A DNA stretch of 46,376 nt, taken from positions 1-46,376 of IMG/VR virus record IMGVR_UViG_3300045257_000154. One strand, 5' to 3'. Below are positions 21,475-30,417 of this stretch, one piece after another. The notes under the pieces were generated by a model that was given only the letters and a program-made list of their open reading frames with translations, was not told the DNA's origin and ran no database searches. Numbering within the stretch: position 1 is the stretch's first letter; every line of letters begins with the position of its first letter. The DNA is from a virus. Made by a program: the position numbers and the translations under genes.

Positions 21475-22100
21475 TGGCGACCTTCATGACCGGCCTCCTC
21501 GGCAACGAATATAACCGCCGCCTGAAACCCTCAAACGTGCCCATCACCGGCGGCGTCCAGCAGGGGCCGGCCACCTACGATGAGGCGACCAAGTTCCTCT
21601 GGCAGCAGCCGGAAGAGGACAGGTTCCGCGCCGAAATGGAGCAGCCGCCGCCCTCGCAGGCACCCTACGATGATCCTCTTAAGAAGATTGGCCTCCTTGA
21701 TCGCGGGCTAGATCCCTCCTTGCTCAAGAACCTTGAGGCCGCCCGCAAGGAACTGAAGCTCACGCCAGAGGAAGACAATCTCTACCAGCGCCATCTTGAA
21801 AATCTTTGGGGCTCGGGGGGCGTCGACAATCCCGATGGCAGCAGGTCCTCTCTCTACCAGGCTGTCGTGCCGGGATCGAACGGCTACCACAATATCCCCA
21901 CCGTCTGGGGGGGCAAGATCCTGCCGATCGAGCAGGCCCTGCAAAGAGCGCAGCCCCTCGATCAGTTCCCGGCCTACAAAACGCCGGAAGAGGCCGACGA
22001 CCGCTATATGAAGATGCACGATTACATGCAGAAGGACACCGGCGACTACTTTGCCATACGCAGGCCCCAACCCCTTACCGGACTACTAGGAGACAGATGA
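21474..22100 (+). CDS. Structural-module protein with NPDGSRSSLYQ domain
   Basis: A 208-residue protein starting at ATG 21474 (TGATG). Residues about 115-190 carry a domain met in phage internal or structural proteins: NPDGSRSSLYQAVV, YHNIPTVWGGK, and PEEADDRYMKMHDYM. The sequence TGLLG occurs at both ends (residues 6-10 and near 204). The place between terminase and portal suggests a virion or assembly protein. Exact role unknown. Confidence 0.6.
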   Translation: MATFMTGLLGNEYNRRLKPSNVPITGGVQQGPATYDEATKFLWQQPEEDRFRAEMEQPPPSQAPYDDPLKKIGLLDRGLDPSLLKNLEAARKELKLTPEEDNLYQRHLENLWGSGGVDNPDGSRSSLYQAVVPGSNGYHNIPTVWGGKILPIEQALQRAQPLDQFPAYKTPEEADDRYMKMHDYMQKDTGDYFAIRRPQPLTGLLGDR

Positions 22101-22309
22101 TGAGTGCCAACAACATCACCACCGAGAAGATGAACACCGCCGGCTTCCAGACCGGAGGCTACAAGGCCCCCAAGAGCGAGGGCGGCGGCAAGCACACGCC
22201 CACCCGAGCGATCATCGACAACTCGGGCCATACGGCGGCGCGGCCGAAGAAGACGGCCACCTACGCCAAGAGCCAGAATAACCCCGGCCTCTACGATCCC
22301 AAGAAATGA
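22097..22309 (+). CDS. Small Lys/Thr-rich protein
   Basis: A 70-residue protein (starts MMSANNITTEKM) with AGGAGACAG before the ATG. It is low-complexity and basic in the second half (AARPKKTATYAKSQNN). Short disordered proteins between terminase and portal are common in phages. Function unknown. Confidence 0.55.
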   Translation: MMSANNITTEKMNTAGFQTGGYKAPKSEGGGKHTPTRAIIDNSGHTAARPKKTATYAKSQNNPGLYDPKK

Positions 22310-22563
22310 TCGGGGACAGTTCCACCGCCAAGGAAGTCCTTGAGGCTCTTGAAAAGGCCCTTGCGGATTTCCGCAACACCATCGGCACCCTGGAGCAGCG
22401 CATCGAGGTCCTTGAGCTGAAGGACCGCGAGCGCCCCCGGACCATGGTCTATCCGAAGGATGGCGGCCCTTTGCGCGCTGCAACTCCGAACGACTTCTCC
22501 GAGCGTTGGGGCACGACGGCCCGCTGGACGGAGGAGGACTTCCGTAATGCCGTGGAACCCTGA
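22306..22563 (+). CDS. Small coiled-coil protein
   Basis: An 85-residue protein. Residues 8-45 form a coiled coil (ALEKALADFRNTIGTLEQRI). The end has FSERWGTTARWTEEDF. It overlaps the previous gene by ATGA. Function unknown; a minor structural or assembly protein is likely. Confidence 0.55.
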   Translation: MIGDSSTAKEVLEALEKALADFRNTIGTLEQRIEVLELKDRERPRTMVYPKDGGPLRAATPNDFSERWGTTARWTEEDFRNAVEP

Positions 22564-22729
22564 AGAGTTCGGGAAGAAGAACAAGAAGCTGAAGGGTAAA
22601 GCCTTGTCGACGGCTGCCGCGCAGGCCTCCGCCATGGTGAGGAAAGGGCTTCCCGAGGGCGAGGCCATTGCCACCGCGAACAAGACAGGCAATCGCCTGA
22701 TGAAAGGAAAGAAATCATGGCTTGGGTAG
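22547..22729 (+). CDS. Small Lys/Ala-rich helical protein
   Basis: A 60-residue protein starting at ATG 22547 (GGAGGA upstream). It contains MPWNPEEFGKKNKKL and the helix STAAAQASAMVRKGLPEG, then AIATANKTG. This short type is common in phages and proteobacteria without known function. Confidence 0.6.
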   Translation: MPWNPEEFGKKNKKLKGKALSTAAAQASAMVRKGLPEGEAIATANKTGNRLMKGKKSWLG

Positions 22730-23010
22730 ACAAGGCAAAGCTCGGCTCGACAATGTCGAAATTCGAGAAGCTCCCGAACAGCGTCGGCAACATGAACGCC
22801 GGAGCCACCAACCTCCATCACGCCACCATGGCCCCGATGGGCAATACCAACCCGGTGGGCGCCACCAAGGGCAACGGCCCCGGCTTCGGCAATCCCACAG
22901 CGGGAGGTCTCGGAGGGAAGGTCAGTTCCGCCGTCCAAAGTCCTGCCCAGCACGCCGCGACCGTCAAGGCCGGCAAGATGAGCGGCATCAAGCGCCGGAA
23001 GATGTTCTGA
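22717..23010 (+). CDS. Gly/Asn-rich small structural-module protein
   Basis: A 97-residue low-complexity protein rich in Gly, Asn, Ala and Met, with a basic tail (SGIKRRKMF). It resembles a linker or disordered virion protein. It ends at a TGATG junction with the next gene. Function unknown. Confidence 0.5.
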   Translation: MAWVDKAKLGSTMSKFEKLPNSVGNMNAGATNLHHATMAPMGNTNPVGATKGNGPGFGNPTAGGLGGKVSSAVQSPAQHAATVKAGKMSGIKRRKMF

Positions 23011-23312
23011 TGGCCAACATCCTCACCACCAAGGCAGTGACGGCAACGGCCACCTCGCTCGCCGTCCTCCTGCTCGCGGCCAACCGGGGACGTCAATACC
23101 TCAACGTCTCTCTCCCCGTGGCCAGCACCCTCTTCGTCGGTGGTCCGGGCGTCACCACCACGGGAGCCGGCACCGGCTTTGCCGTCACCTCCGCCATCCC
23201 CTTCGTGATGCAGGCCGGCAACGATATCGGCGGCGTGGGAATCTACCAGGGCGACCTCTGGGGCGTCGCCACCGCCGTCTGCACCGCCACCATCGTGGAA
23301 GCCTCGACCTAA
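23010..23312 (+). CDS. Small beta-rich putative structural protein
   Basis: A 100-residue protein with many Thr, Val and Ala (ATATSLAVLLLAANRGRQYLNV...GVGIYQGDLWGVATA). The composition suggests a compact beta-sandwich as in decoration or tail proteins. The start at ATG 23010 overlaps the previous TGA. No family is certain. Confidence 0.55.
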   Translation: MANILTTKAVTATATSLAVLLLAANRGRQYLNVSLPVASTLFVGGPGVTTTGAGTGFAVTSAIPFVMQAGNDIGGVGIYQGDLWGVATAVCTATIVEAST

Positions 23313-23474
23313 ATGTACGACGCCCACATCCGTGCTTGGAAACGCCATCTCGAACGCATCGAGATGAAGACGCTTTTAGCGTCGAAGTTCCGCGTCACGG
23401 ATGACTGGCGTCACCAATGGAATGCCATCGAAGCGCGCCGCAAGGCCATGACGGAGCGCAAATGGCTGACATGA
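23313..23474 (+). CDS. Small basic protein ahead of portal
   Basis: A 53-residue frame starting immediately after the previous stop. It is Arg/Trp-rich and helical (IRAWKRHLERIEMKTLLASKF is split here as IRAWKRHLERIEM and KTLLASKF). It overlaps the portal start by 13 bases. Function unknown. Confidence 0.5.
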   Translation: MYDAHIRAWKRHLERIEMKTLLASKFRVTDDWRHQWNAIEARRKAMTERKWLT

Positions 23475-25774
23475 AGTTCCAGATGCGCCAGGTCGGCCAG
23501 GGCAACTACGAACTCCCCGGCGACCCCGGCAAGTCGAACTCCGGCGCCGAAGGCCTCCCGAAGGGCGTCGGCGTCTCGAACCGCGCCGCGACCGGCCGAA
23601 AACGCATGGACGACTACGAATACGGCGTCCAGGTCCACGGCACGATCAGCGACGCCATGCTGTTCATCGACGGCTACATTGCCCCCGACCGCGCGCTCGC
23701 ACAGGCCTACTACCTCGGACGCCTGTTCGGCAACGAGGAGGAAGGCCGCTCCGAAGTCGTGATGACCGAGGTCCGCGATTCCGTCCTCGCCATGATCCCC
23801 GATCTTCTGAGGATCTTTACCCAGGCCCAGACCATCGTGCAGTTCATCCCGAACAGCAAGAAGAGCGTCGAGCAGGCCGATCAAGCGACCGACTACGTCA
23901 ACCACATCTTCTGGAACGATAACCCAGGCTTCGAGATCTTCCACAATTGCCTGAAGGACGCCCTCACGGTGAAGACCGGCGTCATCAAATGGCACTGGTC
24001 CGACGACATCCAGATCAGCGAAGCGGATTACTCGGGAATCTCCCACGACCAGCTCATGCTCCTGCAGAGGGAAGAAGATGTCGAAATCCTCGAAGCCGAA
24101 CCCGTCACCAAAACAGCCGCCGTCGAGATGGGGGGAAACGTCATCGTCCCCGCCGAGGTCGTCTATGACGTCCGCATCCGACGCGAGAGGAAGAAACAGC
24201 GCGTGGTCTTGGAATGCGTCCCTCCAGAGGAGTTCCTCATCGACCGAGAGACGCGTGATCTGGACACATCTCGTTACATCGGTCACCGGAGTCTGAAGAC
24301 TGTCTCCGACCTCGTCGATATGGGATATGACCCCGATGACATCGAAAGCATCACCAACTCCGATGATTCCTACTACCTCACCAACCTTGAGGCGATTACG
24401 CGCAATCCTGCTGTCAACATCTTCTCGCGTGATACCGGTCCCAATTCCGCGCTCAAGCGTTTCGTATACGTCGAGTCGTGGATACGAGTGGACCGGGACG
24501 GCGACGGAATTGCTGAACTCCGCCACGTCTGCTCCATCGGCCCGCACATCCTCTTCGACGAAGTTGCTGACGAAATCCCCTTTGCCGTCTTCTGCCCCGA
24601 CCCGACCCCCCACCTCCTCATAGGCCAGTCGGTCGCCGACCAGACGATGGACCTGCAGCTCATCAAGAGCAGCGTCACGCGCGACCTCCTGGACAGCCTC
24701 AAGCAGAGCATCAACCCGAGGACGGTAGTCGTGGAGGGACAGGTCAACCTCGACGACGTCCTGAACAATGAGATCGGCAACGTCATCCGCGCCCGCCAGC
24801 CCGGCATGGTGCAGCCGCTCGAAACTCCATTCCAGGGCCAGTACGCTCTGCCGGTCATCCAGTACCTCGACAACGTCAAGGAACGCCGCACGGGAATCTC
24901 CGACGCCGCCGCCGGCCTCGACCCCGACGCCCTGCAGAGTGCCACCCCGAACGCGGTGAACAACACCATCCAGGCCGGACAGGGCCGTAAGGAGATGGTG
25001 GCCAGGCTCTTTGCAGACAACGGCATGAAGCGCCTGATGAAGGGCATCTACCGCATGGTGGTCAGGCATCAGGACAAGCCAAGGATCATCAGGCTCAGGG
25101 ATCAGTTCGTCGAGATGGACCCCCGCTTCTGGGACTCCGACCTCGACTGCGTGCCCAATGTCGCCCTCGGTCGTGGCTCCGACATGCAGAGCCTCACCTT
25201 CCTCGCCCAGATCAAGCAGACGCAGGAAGCCATCATCCAGATGCTTGGTCCGACGAATCCGCTGGTTCCCGTCGAGAAATATCGGGAAACTCTCTCCGAA
25301 ATGTGCCACCTCGCGGGCTTCAAGGACGAGACGAAGTTCTTTGCCGACGTCACCGGCCAGGACCTGATGCAGCACGTCGCCCAGCAGCCGCAGAAGCAGG
25401 ACCCGACCATGATGCTGGCCGAGATCGAGAAGCAGAAGGTCGCCGTGCAGCAGGCCAAGCAGCAGGCCGACGCCGCTTACGACCAGGGCAAGCTCCAGTC
25501 GGATCACGCCCAGGCCATGATGAGGATGCGCCTCGACGCCGCCGTGAAGCTCGCCACTGCCCAGATCGCCGCCACCGGTTCGTTCAACGAAACCCAGCTG
25601 GAAGCCCTGATCTCCCATGACGAGGCGATCAGCACCGCTCATATCCAGGCGGCCGTCGATCATCACGCCAACCTGATGCAGACCGCCGTCGACCACGGAG
25701 GCAACGCCATGGATGCCGCCGCCCAGATCGCCCAGGCCCATATTGCAGCTAACGCCCCGCAGGCCGCCCAATGA
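23462..25774 (+). CDS. Portal protein, P22 type
   Basis: A 770-residue protein matching the length and pattern of P22-like portals (PF16510). The N-terminal half includes SDAMLFIDGYIAPDRALAQAYY, QAEQATDYVNHIFW-type segment (EQADQATDYVNHIFW), and the acidic crown region. Later come the RTGISDAAAGLDPDALQ hallmark and an Ala/Gln-rich C-terminal helix (the portal barrel). It forms the dodecameric ring at the head vertex, through which DNA enters and leaves. The start at ATG 23462 has GGAG upstream. Confidence 0.88.
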   Translation: MADMKFQMRQVGQGNYELPGDPGKSNSGAEGLPKGVGVSNRAATGRKRMDDYEYGVQVHGTISDAMLFIDGYIAPDRALAQAYYLGRLFGNEEEGRSEVVMTEVRDSVLAMIPDLLRIFTQAQTIVQFIPNSKKSVEQADQATDYVNHIFWNDNPGFEIFHNCLKDALTVKTGVIKWHWSDDIQISEADYSGISHDQLMLLQREEDVEILEAEPVTKTAAVEMGGNVIVPAEVVYDVRIRRERKKQRVVLECVPPEEFLIDRETRDLDTSRYIGHRSLKTVSDLVDMGYDPDDIESITNSDDSYYLTNLEAITRNPAVNIFSRDTGPNSALKRFVYVESWIRVDRDGDGIAELRHVCSIGPHILFDEVADEIPFAVFCPDPTPHLLIGQSVADQTMDLQLIKSSVTRDLLDSLKQSINPRTVVVEGQVNLDDVLNNEIGNVIRARQPGMVQPLETPFQGQYALPVIQYLDNVKERRTGISDAAAGLDPDALQSATPNAVNNTIQAGQGRKEMVARLFADNGMKRLMKGIYRMVVRHQDKPRIIRLRDQFVEMDPRFWDSDLDCVPNVALGRGSDMQSLTFLAQIKQTQEAIIQMLGPTNPLVPVEKYRETLSEMCHLAGFKDETKFFADVTGQDLMQHVAQQPQKQDPTMMLAEIEKQKVAVQQAKQQADAAYDQGKLQSDHAQAMMRMRLDAAVKLATAQIAATGSFNETQLEALISHDEAISTAHIQAAVDHHANLMQTAVDHGGNAMDAAAQIAQAHIAANAPQAAQ

Positions 25775-26016
25775 GTGACATCGAATTCATCTCCAATGTC
25801 CAGACGCTCGCCACCAATGGCACGCTGATCGAGCTGCTGCGTCGCCTCGAAGAGGATGCTGTCACCCAGTGGAAAATTGGCGCCGATGCCGAAGAGCGTG
25901 AGGAATGTTGGCATGTCATGAATGCCATCCAATTCCTCAGGAACAAGATCGAATCTCTAGGCAGTCAAGACAAGGTCCAGGAATGGCTCAACCGCCGGAT
26001 CGCAAGGAGAGTCTGA
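25771..26016 (+). CDS. Small protein between portal and scaffold
   Basis: An 81-residue helical protein (LIELLRRLEEDAVTQW; AIQFLRNKIESL). It overlaps the portal stop by ATGA. No family is recognised; the position suggests a head-assembly accessory. Confidence 0.55.
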   Translation: MSDIEFISNVQTLATNGTLIELLRRLEEDAVTQWKIGADAEEREECWHVMNAIQFLRNKIESLGSQDKVQEWLNRRIARRV

Positions 26017-27011
26017 TGGCCGAACCCCAGACACAGTCCGAGGATCTGTCCATCGCCGAAGCTACGAATGCCTTTGACGGCCTGCTTGCCCGCGAAGAGG
26101 GAGACATCGAGCAGACAGACGAAGGAGAGGCTGCGCCTAAGAAGACGCAGGAGGCCTCCGAACCGCCCGAGACGCCGGCCAAGGTTGAAGAACCTGCCGA
26201 AGGCGAGGAAGAGGAGACGACTGAGCAGGAAGCAGAGCCCGAAGAAGAGCCCGAAGAGCAGCCGCTTTACACCGTCAAGGTCGACGGTAAGGAACAGCAG
26301 GTCGCGCTCGAAGAGCTTCAGAGAGGCTATTCCGGCCAGAAGTGGATCAGTCAGCGTAGTCAGGCGCTTTCGGCGGAGAAGAAAGCCTTCGAGGCCGAGG
26401 CGGCTGCGGTGAAGCAGGAACGCGCCCAATACGCCCAGGTTCTGGGGCAACTCGCCAAGCAGTTGGAAACCAACGGTGAAGCGGAGCCCGACTGGGAGAA
26501 GTTGCGCGCCGAAGACGAGTTCAAGTTCGTGGTCGAGAGACAGGCCTGGACGCTCAAGCAGGAGAAGCTCAACGCCGTCAAGGCAGAGCAGTCTCGCGTG
26601 CAGGCCCTGCAGCAGCAGGAGACGGAAAAGGAACGTGGTCGGAAGATCGTCGAGGAAAACGACAAGGTTCTCGGCTTCATTCCGTCATGGAAGGACGAGG
26701 CAACTCGAAAGAAGGACGTGGCAGATCTCAGGGCCTTCGCTCTCAAGGGCGGATGGACCAACGAAGAGATCGACAATGCGACCGATGCCAGGGCCGTTCG
26801 GGCACTCTTTGCCGAATACACCCTGAGCAAGATCGTGAATGCCGAGCGTCCGCGCCCCGTTACCCGTGGTCCCCGTTCAGCCTCTCCCGGTGCAGGTTCG
26901 TCCACCCCTGGCCGTCAAGTCGAACTCACCCGCGACAAACAGCGTCTCGCCCAGACCGGCCGTGTCGAGGACGCGGCCGATATCTTCAACAAAGCGGGGA
27001 TCTGGGAATGA
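26016..27011 (+). CDS. Scaffolding protein
   Basis: A 331-residue protein. Residues 1-85 are very acidic (many Glu/Pro), residues 90-230 form coiled coil and helices (e.g. SAEKKAFEAEAAAVKQER), and the C-terminus is basic. These are typical of phage scaffolding proteins, which guide capsid assembly and then leave. The place directly before the major capsid gene fits. Start is ATG 26016 (TGATG). Confidence 0.75.
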   Translation: MAEPQTQSEDLSIAEATNAFDGLLAREEGDIEQTDEGEAAPKKTQEASEPPETPAKVEEPAEGEEEETTEQEAEPEEEPEEQPLYTVKVDGKEQQVALEELQRGYSGQKWISQRSQALSAEKKAFEAEAAAVKQERAQYAQVLGQLAKQLETNGEAEPDWEKLRAEDEFKFVVERQAWTLKQEKLNAVKAEQSRVQALQQQETEKERGRKIVEENDKVLGFIPSWKDEATRKKDVADLRAFALKGGWTNEEIDNATDARAVRALFAEYTLSKIVNAERPRPVTRGPRSASPGAGSSTPGRQVELTRDKQRLAQTGRVEDAADIFNKAGIWE

Positions 27012-27033
27012 TCCCCCTGGAGCGAGAATTTAA

Positions 27034-28020
27034 ATGGCAATCGTCACCAACACGATCACCCGCTACGACTATACCAAGTCGGTGCGCGAGGATCTCTCCG
27101 ACATCATCTACAACATCAGTCCGGTAGACGTCCCCTTCCAGAGCAACATCGGACGCGACAAGGCCTCCCAGACCTTCACGGAATGGCAGACCGACACTCT
27201 TGCTGCGGCGGTAACCACCAACGCGCAGCTCGAAGGCGACGACATCGTCTCCACCACGGATACTCGTGCAGCGACCAACCGCGTCGGCAACTACACCCAG
27301 ATCAGCCGCAAGATCGTCTCGGTCACGGGCACCCTCGAAGCCGCCAACAAGGCGGGCATGAGGTCCGCGAAAGCCTACAACCTCGCGAAAGCGGCCAACG
27401 AGCTGAAGCGTGACCTCGAAAGCACGCTGACCGGCACGCAGGCGGCAGTCGTGGGCAACAACACCGTGGCTCGCCAGACGGCGGGCTTGGGTGCGTGGAT
27501 CATCACCAACTACATCAACGGCAACAACACCGCAGGCGGTGCGCCCACGATGTCGTCCGGTTCCGACGGCTATCCGCAGACGGCGGCGGTCGCTACGACT
27601 GCCCGTACGGCCACGGAAACCGTGCTGAAGAGCGCGATTTCCAAGGTGTGGACGCAGGGCGGCAGCCCGGACTTCGCCATGACGGGTCCGTTCAACAAGA
27701 CGGTCATCTCGGCCTTCTCCGGCATCGCCACGCGCTTCCGTGACGTTCCCGCCGGCCGGCAGGCCCAGATCATCGGCGCGGCGGACGTCTACGTGTCCGA
27801 CTTCGGCACGATTTCCATCGTCCCGAACCGCTTCCAGCCGGAAACCCAGATCTACCTGGTCGACAAGAGCATGGCGGGGGTCAGCTACCTCCGGCCGTTC
27901 CAGAGCGTTCCGATGGCCAAGACCGGCGACGCGGACAAGACGATGTTGATCGTCGAATACGCGCTGAAAGTCCGAAACCAGCGGGCGTTTGCCAACATCT
28001 CCGATTGTACTACGGCCTAA
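27034..28020 (+). CDS. Major capsid protein, SU10 type (DUF5309)
   Basis: A 328-residue HK97-fold capsid protein of the SU10_MCP family (DUF5309). Signatures are YNISPVDVPFQSNIG near the N-terminus, RVGNYTQISRK, and the C-terminal DKTMLIVEYALKVRNQRAFANI. A GGAGCGAG site precedes the ATG. It would form the capsid shell together with the scaffold upstream. A terminator-like hairpin follows, as expected after a highly expressed gene. Confidence 0.92.
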   Translation: MAIVTNTITRYDYTKSVREDLSDIIYNISPVDVPFQSNIGRDKASQTFTEWQTDTLAAAVTTNAQLEGDDIVSTTDTRAATNRVGNYTQISRKIVSVTGTLEAANKAGMRSAKAYNLAKAANELKRDLESTLTGTQAAVVGNNTVARQTAGLGAWIITNYINGNNTAGGAPTMSSGSDGYPQTAAVATTARTATETVLKSAISKVWTQGGSPDFAMTGPFNKTVISAFSGIATRFRDVPAGRQAQIIGAADVYVSDFGTISIVPNRFQPETQIYLVDKSMAGVSYLRPFQSVPMAKTGDADKTMLIVEYALKVRNQRAFANISDCTTA

Positions 28021-28039
28021 CTGTTGAGGGAAAACTTCC

Positions 28040-28075
28040 GGGCGGCGAACTCCACGCAACCGTCGCCCCCTTTTT
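28040..28075 (+). terminator. Rho-independent terminator after major capsid gene
   Basis: GGG(C)GGCGA (28040-28048) pairs with TCGCCCCC (28063-28070), leaving one bulged C, and is followed by TTTTT (28071-28075). It probably limits readthrough from capsid into tail genes. Confidence 0.7.
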
Positions 28076-28078
28076 CAA

Positions 28079-28381
28079 ATGAAGATGATCCTGGACCACG
28101 ACCCGGTGACGGGAATCTCCCACTGGGTCGACACCGACGAGAGCACCGGCATCACGACCTATGGCGCCGACCAGGAGGTCGCGCCCATCCTCGAAGCCAA
28201 CAAGCAGGACTACAACGAGAGCCACGGAAAGTGGGGCGAGTGGACCCGCGTCGGCTCGATCCCGATGACTCTGTGGATGCAGTGGTACGAAGAGGGGATC
28301 ATCAGCGACCAGAAGGAACTCAAGAAGCGTCTCAACGACATCGGCTTTCGCAACCTCAGGACCAGACCGGGGAATCTATGA
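28079..28381 (+). CDS. Small structural-module protein
   Basis: A 100-residue protein with a Trp-rich core (HDPVTGISHWVDTDES; HGKWGEWTRVGSIPMTLWMQW) and an NLRTRPGNL end. Similar proteins follow the SU10-type capsid gene in related phages. Role unknown; virion or head-completion protein is likely. ATG 28085 is an alternative start. Confidence 0.65.
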   Translation: MKMILDHDPVTGISHWVDTDESTGITTYGADQEVAPILEANKQDYNESHGKWGEWTRVGSIPMTLWMQWYEEGIISDQKELKKRLNDIGFRNLRTRPGNL

Positions 28382-29238
28382 AAATCGGCATTGTCAGCCC
28401 CGCAAGGGATATCGTGGACACCGGCTTCTCGTTCGATGCCCAGAACATGATAGGTTATACCTGCGCCCATCATCCCGAACTGACGCTCGGCTCGTTCGTC
28501 TCCAAGGGCACCATGATCTTCAACCAGAGAATAGACCTTGTCCGCGAAGCGATGAGTGAGGGCTGCGAGTGGATCTTCTGGCTCGACACCGACATGCGCT
28601 TCCCCAAGGACGCGCTGGTGAGACTCCTCGCCCACAAGAAGGACATCGTGGCCGCGAATTACGTGACGCGCCAGGTGCCTCCCGAGCCCGTCTCCTTCCA
28701 GCTCACTGACGACGGCAAGCTATGGCGCCGCGTTCCGACGCTGGCTGCCTCCACGGGCCTTGAGAAGGTCACGGGCGCCCCGATGGGCTGCATGCTGACC
28801 TCGGCCGCCGTCTTCAAGAAGATGGACAAGCCTGACGTGCCGATGTTCTGGTTCCAGTACAGCACGAAGAACCACACGACCCTCGGGGAAGACATCTACT
28901 TCTGCATCAATGCCGGCCGCTACGGCTTCGACATCTTCATCGACCATGACCTCTCCAAACAGGTCCGCCATGTCGGCATCTTCGAGTTCGGTCACGAGCA
29001 TGTAGACGAGAACCAGGCCCTTTCCATGCGGGCAGAAATAGACGCCGCCATCGTCACCGACCTGCACAAGGCTCCGGAAGACAGGAAACCCGTTGCTCCC
29101 ACTCCGCGCTATATCGGCGCCGAGGGCGTACACAAAGCCTTCGTGAGCGAAGAAATCAAGATTCCGGAAAACACCAAGATTCCACTTGAAGTGCATCAGG
29201 AACTCGTTCGGCGGAAGATTGCCGAGGTAGGCGGCTGA
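28378..29238 (+). CDS. GT-A-type glycosyltransferase in the virion module
   Basis: A 286-residue protein. The start MKIGIVSPAR and the metal-binding motif DTD (Asp70-Thr-Asp72, in FWLDTDMRF) fit a GT-A fold. Further features are ALVRLLAHKKDIVAANY and GAPMGCMLTSAAVFKK, with an acidic GEDIYFCINAGRYG near the C-terminus. It overlaps its neighbours by ATGA and TGATG, so it is part of the late operon. Glycosylation of capsid, tail, or host glycan is possible; the acceptor is not visible from sequence. Confidence 0.7.
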   Translation: MKIGIVSPARDIVDTGFSFDAQNMIGYTCAHHPELTLGSFVSKGTMIFNQRIDLVREAMSEGCEWIFWLDTDMRFPKDALVRLLAHKKDIVAANYVTRQVPPEPVSFQLTDDGKLWRRVPTLAASTGLEKVTGAPMGCMLTSAAVFKKMDKPDVPMFWFQYSTKNHTTLGEDIYFCINAGRYGFDIFIDHDLSKQVRHVGIFEFGHEHVDENQALSMRAEIDAAIVTDLHKAPEDRKPVAPTPRYIGAEGVHKAFVSEEIKIPENTKIPLEVHQELVRRKIAEVGG

Positions 29239-29429
29239 TGCAACCAAGCTATTATCTCACAAAGCGGGAGATTGAGGCGATCATTGCGGATGTCGAAGCG
29301 AAACAGCGCGCCTATGAGATGTCGGGCGCTGCGTTGGCTCAACGCCTCTCGCATTGCTCATGCTGTGCGCGTCCTCTGAGTCGGCTCTGCACTGTTCCAA
29401 CCGAATGCGATGAGTGCAGGAGTATGTGA
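29238..29429 (+). CDS. Small zinc-ribbon protein
   Basis: A 63-residue protein with Cys pairs (CSCC and CDEC near the C-terminus) that could bind zinc. The N-terminus is helical (KREIEAIIADVEAK). It lies between the glycosyltransferase and adaptor genes. Function unknown. Confidence 0.55.
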   Translation: MQPSYYLTKREIEAIIADVEAKQRAYEMSGAALAQRLSHCSCCARPLSRLCTVPTECDECRSM

Positions 29430-30055
29430 TGGCTCTTGATGGGACTTACACTGGGCTAAAAGCTTCTGTGGCGGATTGGTTAAATAGACAAGATTTGAGC
29501 GCCCAGATTCCCGACTTCATCACCATCGGTGAAGCGCGGATGAACCGCAAACTGCGGGTCCTTCAGATGGAAACCCTGTCTGACGGAACCTCTTCAGATG
29601 GCCTTGTTGCCGTGCCCTCGGACTGGCTTGAAACGCGCACATTCAGGCTGGAAGACCCCACGGCAGGCCAGCAGATCCTCGAATATGTCGGTGAGGAAGA
29701 GTTCGACCAGCTTGAGGCGAGCGGCCTCACCAGCACGACCCGCTACTACACCATCATCAACGGGGCGTTTCAGGTGCTTCCCGTCCCGACTGCTGCTGTC
29801 AGCTACGACCTCCGCTACTATGCCAAGATTCCCGCGCTGTCGGCCAGCAACGCCTCCAACTGGCTGCTGCTGAAATCGCCCGATCTTTACCTCTATTCGG
29901 CCCTGCTGGGAGCGACTGTCTTCCTGAAGGATGATGACCGTCTTCCCCTCTGGGCCGGAGCCTGGAACGAGATCACCGAAGACATGAAGATGGAGAGCGA
30001 GCGGGCCAAGCGCCCGACGACCCGTCTCCGCACCGTGAAGAGCACCTACGGATGA
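29429..30055 (+). CDS. Head-tail adaptor protein, SU10/P22 gp4 type
   Basis: A 208-residue protein. It starts ALDGTYTGLKASVADWLNRQD and has EARMNRKLRVLQMETLSD, both typical of phage adaptor proteins at the portal-tail junction. The middle is Tyr-rich beta structure (SYDLRYYAKIPALS) and the end helical. AGGAG precedes ATG 29429. It would bind the portal ring and give a platform for tail proteins. Confidence 0.72.
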   Translation: MALDGTYTGLKASVADWLNRQDLSAQIPDFITIGEARMNRKLRVLQMETLSDGTSSDGLVAVPSDWLETRTFRLEDPTAGQQILEYVGEEEFDQLEASGLTSTTRYYTIINGAFQVLPVPTAAVSYDLRYYAKIPALSASNASNWLLLKSPDLYLYSALLGATVFLKDDDRLPLWAGAWNEITEDMKMESERAKRPTTRLRTVKSTYG

Positions 30056-30411
30056 GCGTCGTGTACTCCCTGACCACCAAGAATGCCAGGATGCAGCTTG
30101 TCGCCAACCTGATCCAGACCATGGTGCTTGGCACGAGCGCGCTTTCCGGGGCGACGGGAGTGCTGGCAACGGTTAACCTCGGTGCCACGACCGTCTCGGG
30201 CGGCATCCTGACCCTTACGAGCGTGCCCATCACGACCACCGGGACTGCTACCGGAACTGCCTCCAAGGCCGAACTGCGTGATGTTTCCGGCAACACTGTT
30301 GCGAGCGGTCTTGCCGTGGCGATCACGGGAACGGAAGTCATCATCGCCAACCCGAACATCACGCTGGGCGAGAGCCTGACGGTCAATTCGGGGACGCTCA
30401 CCCATGGATAG
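30052..30411 (+). CDS. Beta-rich virion protein of unknown function
   Basis: A 119-residue protein, rich in Thr, Gly, Ala and Val, with short repeated strands (GVLATVNLGATT, GILTLTSVPI, TATGTASKAELRD). This pattern recurs in phage structural modules. ATGA overlap with the adaptor. Possibly a minor tail or decoration protein. Confidence 0.6.
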   Translation: MSVVYSLTTKNARMQLVANLIQTMVLGTSALSGATGVLATVNLGATTVSGGILTLTSVPITTTGTATGTASKAELRDVSGNTVASGLAVAITGTEVIIANPNITLGESLTVNSGTLTHG

Positions 30412-30417
30412 CGTCTG

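Noticed and set aside
23411-25771. A 786-codon open frame on the minus strand opposite the portal
   Set aside because: It is the antisense shadow of the portal gene in GC-rich DNA. The portal has clear family signatures and a ribosome-binding site; the opposite frame has neither.
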